Below, one piece after another: positions 15,689 to 21,663 of a stretch of 23,235 bases of DNA. Location of the stretch: positions 1 to 23,235 of the IMG/VR virus record IMGVR_UViG_3300027801_000175. The stretch is one strand, 5' to 3'. The notes beneath the pieces are model-generated. The model saw nothing but the letters and a program-made list of their open reading frames with translations, did not search any database and had not been told where the DNA came from. Numbering within the stretch: the stretch's first letter is position 1; every line of letters begins with the position of its first letter. The translations under genes and the position numbers were made by a program. The stretch comes from a virus.

Positions 15689-16248
15689 TATTTTGTAATT
15701 TCACTAATAAAAAATACTTTATTTTTAGAATTAATCATCTGAACTTCATTTGCTTTAAATATTGGCTCTTCAGTATCTTTTTTAACAAATGAATCGTACT
15801 TGTAAGGATTATATGTTATGATATTCTCATTTGGTTCATTAGGTAGTTCTTCACACGGGTAAGTGCAAAAGTCGGTTAAAGTACCTATAACAAAGGCATG
15901 TACATTTTTTCTCATTTCATTTCTTACTTTTTCTTTTCCTCCCTGTCTAACTCTAAACTCTACGTCCATTAATTTAACGTAATCGGCATACATAACAATT
16001 TTACCCTTATATGAAACTGAAAATGTGTGTTTATGTAAATTATAATAAACCATAACTTTTTCACCTACATAGTTTACCTCTTGATTATCGTTACCACATT
16101 TATGACAAATATATGGGTCATCCCCACCGTCACTTAAATCCCAAGACCACTCACAATTATCACACACAACTTTTTCGCCCTCTATACCTTCACACATATG
16201 TACCATATGTCTCTTAATTAAATTTATTTCTTTTATTAATTTTTTCAT
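15688..16248 (-). CDS. Neck-region protein with N-terminal zinc ribbon
   Basis: The 186-aa protein has a four-cysteine zinc ribbon at residues 29-51: VVCDNC (C29, C32), a 15-residue spacer with WSWDLSDGGDDPY, then CHKCG (C48, C51). After it comes a compact domain, about residues 60-125, with VMVYYNLHKHTFSVSYKG, a YVKLMDVEFRVRQGG strand pair and a VRNEMRKNVHAFVIGTL end. I recognise this as a recurrent small phage domain of unknown function. The C-terminal 60 residues are extended. The first 20 residues are basic and helical (MKKLIKEINLIKRHM). It shares an ATGA overlap with the gp14-like gene and a TAATG with the gp15-like gene, so the three are tightly coupled. The role in head-tail joining is inferred from neighbours. 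Confidence 0.6.
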   Translation of the reverse strand: MKKLIKEINLIKRHMVHMCEGIEGEKVVCDNCEWSWDLSDGGDDPYICHKCGNDNQEVNYVGEKVMVYYNLHKHTFSVSYKGKIVMYADYVKLMDVEFRVRQGGKEKVRNEMRKNVHAFVIGTLTDFCTYPCEELPNEPNENIITYNPYKYDSFVKKDTEEPIFKANEVQMINSKNKVFFISEITK

Positions 16249-16760
16249 ATCCCTCTAAATTCTCCGTCATTAACTGGAGAGGCGATTATACTTCTATAGA
16301 ACGGTTTAAACCCACCATAAGTGTGTTTATTGTCACTAACAACACGACCGTCATTTACTACCGAATAATACCTAACTCTATTTTCAGTTTCATAATAACC
16401 AATATAATCACCATACTCGACATCAACTTCCAATTCATCTAATGTCTCTTGGTATACCCCAACCTTTAAATTACCTGGCTCCATCTGCGATAGTTTAGAG
16501 TTCGCGTAATCTATATTATCAGGTGACTCAATAGTTACGTAACCCCTAAACTCTACAGGAGGTAAATATTTAATACCATCTTCTTCTGTCTCACCATAGA
16601 CATTGTCTGTTTTAGTTTTTTGACGGTCAATCCTGTATAATACTAAAGTAAAATTCATATCCCCCTCAAGCCATTCGCGTCCCATACTTTGCTCTAAGTC
16701 AAAGTCTTCAGACCCAAAAAACTTCTCTAATCTAGTGATTGGTATTTTTCTGTTACTCAT
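16245..16760 (-). CDS. Neck protein, possibly gp14-like
   Basis: The 171-aa protein begins MSNRKIPITRLEKFFGSEDF. Its second half, with VDVEYGDYIGYYETENRVRY followed by YSVVNDGRVVSDNKHTYG and FKPFYRSI, resembles the C-terminal part of T4 gp14, where a G-D-x-I-x-(F/Y) strand and a final FYQL/FYRS segment occur. gp14 binds gp13 to close the head and dock the tail. It is the first gene of a minus-strand unit leading into the gp15-like gene and sheath, and a TATTTATC motif ends only six bases upstream of its ATG. If that motif were a -10 element the mRNA would be nearly leaderless. T4 gp14 is longer (256 aa), so the match covers only part of the family. The neck role is likely; the exact equivalence is tentative. 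Confidence 0.45.
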   Translation of the reverse strand: MSNRKIPITRLEKFFGSEDFDLEQSMGREWLEGDMNFTLVLYRIDRQKTKTDNVYGETEEDGIKYLPPVEFRGYVTIESPDNIDYANSKLSQMEPGNLKVGVYQETLDELEVDVEYGDYIGYYETENRVRYYSVVNDGRVVSDNKHTYGGFKPFYRSIIASPVNDGEFRGI

Positions 16761-16766
16761 ATATTG

Positions 16767-16773
16767 ATAAATA
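16767..16773 (-). promoter_or_regulatory. Candidate motif TATTTATC for the leftward neck/tail unit
   Basis: The minus strand reads ACTATTTATCAATATATG, six bases before the ATG at 16760. With the motif at 16777-16784 it makes a compact divergent control region of 46 bases. Confidence 0.35.
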
Positions 16774-16776
16774 GTA

Positions 16777-16784
16777 TGTTTATA
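16777..16784 (+). promoter_or_regulatory. Candidate motif TGTTTATA for the rightward helicase unit
   Basis: The plus strand reads TATGTTTATAGTTATATT, with the 8-mer ending 22 bases before the ATG at 16807. It has one mismatch to TATTTATA. It lies back to back with the leftward motif. Confidence 0.3.
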
Positions 16785-16806
16785 GTTATATTATAAGTAT
16801 TTCAAT

Positions 16807-18570
16807 ATGGAAAGTAAGAACGATAAGTTATCAAAAATACCAGAGGTAAGGGCTCAACGTATACTAGAAGTATATGATGGGTTCAATAACCACATACTGT
16901 CAATTCAAAAAAAATTTAAAGAATTAAAACATTTTAAATTAACAAGAGCACAATCAGACTATATAATTATCAATCATACATTAACTCCTAAGATAGCTAG
17001 AAGATGGGTAGATTTAGATAGTTATTTTGGTAAAAAAATGATGGAGGACAAGTTATTGACAAAAGTACCTGAAAAAATTTATATTGAGAAACTTTTAGTT
17101 GAAAAAGATAAAGCATTTCATATTTGGGGTAAAATATTTGAAAATGAGAAGTTACACTCATTTTGGTTACCAAGAGTCGCCCTTATAAAAACACAGGAAA
17201 ATAATCAAGTCGATATCTCATATGACGATTACTCACATAGACCTCCGTTGGAACATCAAAAAGAGGCTATTGAGAAACTAGCCACACATAATAAATATAT
17301 TTTAGCTGACGATATGGGGTTAGGTAAAACCACATCGGCAGTAATTGCTGCTTTGGAGTCAGGAATTGAGAGAGTATTAATTGTCTGTCCCGCATCATTA
17401 AAAATTAATTGGAAAAGAGAAATACAAAACTACACCGATAAATCAATATCTATAGTTGAGGGTAAAAAATGGGAGAGTGCTGACTTTGTTATTATGAACT
17501 ATGACATACTAAAGAATTTTCATGACATAAAAAATAAAGAGGACTCTATAATATTACAGGAAGGATTTGATTTAGTAATTGTTGATGAGGCTCACTATAT
17601 TCAAAATGTACAAGCTAAAAGAACTAAATTAATTAATGACATTATTAATTCAATAGGTAAAGTATGGTTACTCACGGGCACTCCAATGACCTCCCGACCG
17701 ATTAATTATTATAATCTATTAAATTTAGTGGAATCCCCTGTGGCGTATAATTGGATGGCTTATGCTATCCGATATTGTGAAGGATACCAATTTAATGTGG
17801 GTAATCGTAGAATATGGAATGTAACGGGTTCGTCAAACCTAACCGAGCTAAGGGATAGAACTAAAACACACGTATTACGAAGGTTAAAACAAGACATATT
17901 AGACTTACCCGATAAAATAATCACACCAGTTTACCTTAACTTAAAATCTAAAGAGTATATGGCTTTAATGGGGGAGTATTATAATTGGGTTGAAGATGAT
18001 AGTGAAAAAAAATCATTAACTGTTCAGTTCTCGAAATTAATGAAGGTTCGTCAAGTTATTGCCGAAAATAAAGTTAAATCAACCTGTGAGTTGGTTGAAA
18101 ATATTATTGAACAAGGTAAAAAGGTAATCGTCTTTACTAACTTTACTGATACATTAAATAGGATAGTTGACCACTTTGGTAAATCAGCAGTAAAGTTAGA
18201 TGGGTCTATGAGTAAAGTTGCCAGACAAAATTCTGTTGACCAATTTCAAGAAAACGATAAGATTAAAGTTTTTGTTGGTAATTTAAAAGCTGCCGGTGTT
18301 GGTATAACCTTGACAGCTGCAGAGGCCGTAATTATGAATGATTTATCCTTTGTACCATCTGACCACGCACAGGCAGAAGATAGGGCGTATAGATATGGCC
18401 AAAAATCTAATGTTTCGGTATTTTACCCTATTTTTGAAAACTCTATCGAGGGAGTTATTTATGATATCTTGTCCCGAAAAAAAAATATTTTCGAGACAGT
18501 AATGGGAGATAATGAAAATAAAGGAGATATAATGGAACAAATTATAAATGAAATTTCGGTAAGACGATAA
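16807..18570 (+). CDS. SNF2-family DNA helicase/translocase
   Basis: The 587-aa protein contains the superfamily 2 motifs. Walker A is DDMGLGKTT (K174), motif Ia is VLIVCPASLKINW, the DEAH box is VDEAH (D260-H263), motif III is LLTGTPMTSRP (T290-P293), and motif V is AAGVGITLTAA. Motif VI is QAEDRAYRYGQ (R526, R529), with the Q-x-x-D-R-x-x-R-x-G-Q form characteristic of SNF2/SMARCAL1-like proteins. The N-terminal 150 residues are an accessory region (RAQSDYIIINHTLTPKIAR and WGKIFENEKLHSFWLPR). In T4 the related translocase UvsW handles branched DNA in replication and recombination; a similar role is inferred. It is the first gene of the rightward block, divergent from the neck genes. All motifs are intact. 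No Shine-Dalgarno is seen. Confidence 0.9.
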   Translation: MESKNDKLSKIPEVRAQRILEVYDGFNNHILSIQKKFKELKHFKLTRAQSDYIIINHTLTPKIARRWVDLDSYFGKKMMEDKLLTKVPEKIYIEKLLVEKDKAFHIWGKIFENEKLHSFWLPRVALIKTQENNQVDISYDDYSHRPPLEHQKEAIEKLATHNKYILADDMGLGKTTSAVIAALESGIERVLIVCPASLKINWKREIQNYTDKSISIVEGKKWESADFVIMNYDILKNFHDIKNKEDSIILQEGFDLVIVDEAHYIQNVQAKRTKLINDIINSIGKVWLLTGTPMTSRPINYYNLLNLVESPVAYNWMAYAIRYCEGYQFNVGNRRIWNVTGSSNLTELRDRTKTHVLRRLKQDILDLPDKIITPVYLNLKSKEYMALMGEYYNWVEDDSEKKSLTVQFSKLMKVRQVIAENKVKSTCELVENIIEQGKKVIVFTNFTDTLNRIVDHFGKSAVKLDGSMSKVARQNSVDQFQENDKIKVFVGNLKAAGVGITLTAAEAVIMNDLSFVPSDHAQAEDRAYRYGQKSNVSVFYPIFENSIEGVIYDILSRKKNIFETVMGDNENKGDIMEQIINEISVRR

Positions 18571-18588
18571 AAGTTTATTAATTACCAT

Positions 18589-18596
18589 TATTTATA
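18589..18596 (+). promoter_or_regulatory. Candidate late-promoter motif TATTTATA before the 46-aa/SOD pair
   Basis: The plus strand reads ATTATTTATAATAAAAAGATAAAAATG, with 14 bases between the 8-mer and the ATG at 18611. The downstream AATAAAAG resembles that before tape measure. It suggests that the 46-aa and superoxide dismutase fusion genes can be transcribed separately from the helicase. Confidence 0.45.
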
Positions 18597-18610
18597 ATAA
18601 AAAGATAAAA

Positions 18611-18751
18611 ATGAAGTTCAAAAGATTAAAAAGTAAAATCTCGTTAATTGAACATAAAATAAAAAGTCGAGGTAATCTATATCAAATAGACGAATCAACC
18701 TCGCAACCCCCACAAAGAAATATTAAAAGAAATGGAAAATATTGGTATTGA
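18611..18751 (+). CDS. Small basic 46-aa protein overlapping the SOD fusion gene
   Basis: The frame encodes MKFKRLKSKISLIEHKIKSR, an Asp/Glu/Ser/Thr and Pro stretch (DESTSQPPQ) and a basic end (RNIKRNGKYWY). It has a TATTTATA motif 14 bases upstream and overlaps the start of the superoxide dismutase fusion gene by 20 bases in another frame, suggesting translational coupling. Its strong positive charge is compatible with binding DNA, RNA or another acidic partner. I recognise no family. It could be a leader peptide whose translation controls the next gene. Confidence 0.5.
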   Translation: MKFKRLKSKISLIEHKIKSRGNLYQIDESTSQPPQRNIKRNGKYWY

Positions 18752-20174
18752 AAAATTACCGTACTCTTATTCTGCCTTAGAAAGATTTATAGATTCAGAA
18801 ACTATGGATATACACTATAACAAACACTATAAAGGATACGTAAAGAAATTAAATAACGCATTAGTTAAAAAAGTTAATAATGGAGTTGATTTAGAACAAA
18901 TAATTAAAGGAGTCTCAAGGTATAGTGAAACCGTAAGAAATAACGCTGGAGGAGCGTTTAATCACTCTTTATTTTGGAAAATGTTATCTCCTAAAACACA
19001 AAGAGCTCAAGGAGAGATTTATAAAAAAATAATCAGTGATTTTGGTGATTTTTCTAAATTTAAAAGAATATTTAGTAATGAATCCCTTAAGAATTTTGGT
19101 TCAGGATGGACTTGGTTAGTATTAACTAACACAGGCAAATTAAAGGTTATGTCTACTACTAATCAGGATAATCCATTAATGGATGTAATTAAAAATGGGG
19201 GGTACCCACTTTTAGGTATAGACACATGGGAACATGCGTATTACTTAAAATATCGTAATAAAAGAGACGAATATGTCAAAAATTTTTGGTCAGTGGTTAA
19301 TTGGGATTTTGTTAATGAATTATATGGATTAAGAACTAAGAAAAAATTAGACGAGGTCACTCAAGTTAAAACCATTATTTTTGAAGGGGCAAGTGCTGGT
19401 TGTAATAGAAATCAAGTACAAGGGTACCGAAGACTATTTAATACTAATCCTGAAATTAAAAGAAGATTCATGCATACTATTATGGATATTCTTAAGGAAG
19501 TATTTTCCGAATATTGGTACGAGAAAAATAAATATGATATAGGTCAGATGTCAGGGGTTTATGATTATGAACAAAAAGGTCGTTCAGTCATTAATAAATT
19601 AAATACAAACTATACCGCATTTTGTACTTTAGTTAATGACACTAACCAATATTTGAAAAAATATGGGGTTGACGCAATTAATTTTAACAACAAAAACCGT
19701 AAAGAAGAACAAACTGAAGTAGACCGATTTAATAAATATTTAGTGGAATTAAGATATAAAATATTTGATTCAGAATCCCCAACATTTAAAACAGTTATGT
19801 CAGGATTAGATAAAACTAATCGTTTTGGGGATAAGAGAGAAGTCGATGCCGTGGTTAAATTAAAAGAACTATTTAAGACGGATAAGGTTAAAAAGGTAGG
19901 TGAATTAGGTGGTGTTGATGATATGATTAAAGGTATTGACGCGACTGTCGATTTAGGTGAAGGTATTAAAACAATACAAATTAAACCATTTAATCGAGTT
20001 AGTAATAAAAATGGTAAGGTCATTGTATATGGTACCGCGAATGTAAAACCATATAAAACAGACTACTTAGTTTTTCATAATAATAAATTAGGTACTAAGA
20101 TTTTTGATAACTCATCAACTAAAATTATTAATGGAAGATATGTTTTTAATGAGTCCTCTGAATACATTAATTAG
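18732..20174 (+). CDS. Fe/Mn superoxide dismutase fused to a C-terminal PD-(D/E)XK nuclease-like domain
   Basis: Residues 8-200 of this 480-aa protein are a full Fe/Mn superoxide dismutase. They contain LPYSYSALERFIDSETMDIH, GGAFNHSLFW, FGSGWTWLVL, STTNQDNPL and the signature DTWEHAYY, then FWSVVNWDFV. The metal ligands H28, H78, D164 and H168 are present, as are second-sphere H32, Y36 and Q145; a Gln in the NQD position and Gly-Gly at 73-74 favour the Mn type. Typical enzymes end here. Residues about 200-355 are an unrecognised, mostly helical linker (EGASAGCNRNQVQGYRRLF). Residues about 360-470 resemble a PD-(D/E)XK nuclease: a helix with REVDAVVKLKELF, then GGVDDMIKGIDATVD (D403) and KTIQIKPF (Q416, K418). 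No signal peptide or frameshift is visible, so it is one intact fusion. It sits between helicase and gp13-like neck genes; T4 gp4, a head-completion protein with a similar EIKP motif, is one possible analogue for the C-terminus. Confidence 0.85.
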   Translation: MENIGIEKLPYSYSALERFIDSETMDIHYNKHYKGYVKKLNNALVKKVNNGVDLEQIIKGVSRYSETVRNNAGGAFNHSLFWKMLSPKTQRAQGEIYKKIISDFGDFSKFKRIFSNESLKNFGSGWTWLVLTNTGKLKVMSTTNQDNPLMDVIKNGGYPLLGIDTWEHAYYLKYRNKRDEYVKNFWSVVNWDFVNELYGLRTKKKLDEVTQVKTIIFEGASAGCNRNQVQGYRRLFNTNPEIKRRFMHTIMDILKEVFSEYWYEKNKYDIGQMSGVYDYEQKGRSVINKLNTNYTAFCTLVNDTNQYLKKYGVDAINFNNKNRKEEQTEVDRFNKYLVELRYKIFDSESPTFKTVMSGLDKTNRFGDKREVDAVVKLKELFKTDKVKKVGELGGVDDMIKGIDATVDLGEGIKTIQIKPFNRVSNKNGKVIVYGTANVKPYKTDYLVFHNNKLGTKIFDNSSTKIINGRYVFNESSEYIN

Positions 20175-20193
20175 ATAAATCCTATTTTGTTAA

Positions 20194-20201
20194 TATTTAT
20201 A
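20194..20201 (+). promoter_or_regulatory. Candidate late-promoter motif TATTTATA before the gp13-like gene
   Basis: The plus strand reads TAATATTTATAGATAAACC, with 14 bases between the 8-mer and the ATG at 20216. Spacing and sequence match the copy before the 46-aa gene. Confidence 0.5.
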
Positions 20202-20215
20202 GATAAACCATAGCT

Positions 20216-21328
20216 ATGTCCATAATTAATGAACCACAAAGAACGAAACTATATACACGAATTAAACATCTATTAGGTGCTCCAATACGTAGCATAGAAA
20301 TAGAAGATGAAATGATGGACTCACTACTTGAGTTATCAATTCAAGATTATGCCCAATACGTGAATGATTGGTTAATAGAATCACAATGGACTTCACTATA
20401 TGGACTAAATTTAGACGAACAATCGGTAACAAGAGCATTGACTACTCGTTCTTTAGATTGGGAAACACAATATACTTACTCCTACTCAAAAATTGTCGGA
20501 TTACAAGCTGGTGGTGATTCTGTTTTAAAGAAAGATTATATTTCTCTAATTCCAAACCAACAAATATATGAAATACCGGCAGGTAGAGAACTTAACGAAC
20601 TTTTATGGTTTACTAGAGCTGAATTAGACGCCGCCTTTTTTGACCCATTTATGGGTGGATTTGGTGGTATGGGAGGTGTTGGATTAGGTGGTGGTGCTGG
20701 TATGTCACAAATGGGTTCAGGCGGTAATTACATGATTACTCCCGCATTTGATATCTTACTTAGAATGCAAGATATTAATATTAAAAGAAGACTTATTGGT
20801 GGTGAATTAACTTATAGAGTCACGGCATTACCTGAAGGTAAAAAGGCATTACACCTTTTTAATGTACCTGGAGGTAAGTTTGATTTTGGTAATATGCAAA
20901 ATAACGAATACCGTGTATGGTATTGGTATTATGAAACTAACGATAGAGAAGATTGTTTAGCTAAAAACCCTGATATTGTTAGGTTACCTTCTGATATCCC
21001 TATAGATGAAATGAAGTGGGATGAGTTAAATAGTCCCGCACAGACGTGGGTAAGAAAATGGTTTGTTGCATATGTAAAGGAAACCTTAGGACGTGTTAGA
21101 GGTAAATTTAGTGGTAACTTAAAAACTCCTGACTCTGAAGTTACATTAGAATATGATTCTTTATTAACTGAGTCAAAAGATGAGAAAAGTAAACTTATAG
21201 AAGAATTAACCTTAAGACTAGAAAGGTTAAGACCTGAAAAAATGATGGAAAGAGAGGCATTACTAGCGGAAAACCTTAATAAAACATTAACTTATCGTGC
21301 AATGCCACGACAAATATATGTAATATAA
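20216..21328 (+). CDS. Neck / head-completion protein, gp13-like
   Basis: The 370-aa protein starts with a helical segment typical of head-tail connector proteins (LYTRIKHLLGAPIRSIEIED, then MMDSLLELSIQDYAQYV). T4 gp13 likewise begins with a short helix, LGAPV-type motif and acidic D-x-x-M-x-D helix. The middle holds a beta domain with YISLIPNQQIYEIP and, after an insertion, FDILLRMQDINIKRRLIGG and ALHLFNVPGGKFDFG. The C-terminal helices (TWVRKWFVAYVKETLGRVRGK, then a charged coiled coil) and the ending MPRQIYVI also fit. T4 gp13 sits between portal and gp14. An unusual Gly/Met-rich loop (about residues 144-175, GGFGGMGGVGLGGGAG) interrupts the beta domain. The gene has its own TATTTATA motif and is followed after two bases by the 110-aa gene. 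Confidence 0.6.
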   Translation: MSIINEPQRTKLYTRIKHLLGAPIRSIEIEDEMMDSLLELSIQDYAQYVNDWLIESQWTSLYGLNLDEQSVTRALTTRSLDWETQYTYSYSKIVGLQAGGDSVLKKDYISLIPNQQIYEIPAGRELNELLWFTRAELDAAFFDPFMGGFGGMGGVGLGGGAGMSQMGSGGNYMITPAFDILLRMQDINIKRRLIGGELTYRVTALPEGKKALHLFNVPGGKFDFGNMQNNEYRVWYWYYETNDREDCLAKNPDIVRLPSDIPIDEMKWDELNSPAQTWVRKWFVAYVKETLGRVRGKFSGNLKTPDSEVTLEYDSLLTESKDEKSKLIEELTLRLERLRPEKMMEREALLAENLNKTLTYRAMPRQIYVI

Positions 21329-21330
21329 TT

Positions 21331-21663
21331 ATGGGTATTGTTAAATCATATCCAATCACAAAAATCGTGTATGGTAAGAAAAAAGAAATATCGGATAGTA
21401 TTATAGTTAAAGGCTCAACCTATAAAACGAAGGGTGAAGGGTATATTGTGGTAAAATATTCTGATATATGTACCATAGTTTTAGATGAGACAACTACCGA
21501 ACACTTAACAATTAAAGCAATGTCGGAGGCTATAATTAAAACAAACAAACTAATCGATGAAGAATATGAGGAAATTCAACTCGAAAAGTTTGCGTCTGTA
21601 GAATTAAGATTTATTATCGATAATTGGTATGTTATGTCGTCTGATGGGATAAAGAACTCATAA
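21331..21663 (+). CDS. 110-aa protein of unknown function, probably virion-associated
   Basis: The protein is beta-rich and acidic. It contains YIVVKYSDICTIVLDETTTE in the middle, then HLTIKAMSEAIIKTNKLIDEE and the C-terminal VELRFIIDNWYVMSSDGIK. The end, with a W-Y-V-x-S-S-D-G-(I/L)-K pattern, looks like a conserved strand of small phage capsid or tail decoration proteins, but I cannot name a family. It starts two bases after the gp13-like stop (TAATTATG), so the two are co-translated, which suggests a shared structural unit. Its last 32 bases overlap the end of the DNA polymerase gene on the other strand, so the C-termini of both are constrained together. No Shine-Dalgarno is seen. Confidence 0.55.
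   Translation: MGIVKSYPITKIVYGKKKEISDSIIVKGSTYKTKGEGYIVVKYSDICTIVLDETTTEHLTIKAMSEAIIKTNKLIDEEYEEIQLEKFASVELRFIIDNWYVMSSDGIKNS

Noticed and set aside
18343-18588. Minus-strand open frame opposite the helicase end
   Set aside because: It lies antisense to motif VI of the SNF2 helicase; hydrophobic product is an antisense artefact.
19610-20023. Minus-strand open frame of 137 codons opposite the SOD fusion
   Set aside because: Its product is Leu/Ser/Thr-rich as expected from antisense of Lys/Asn codons, while the plus strand carries recognisable domains.
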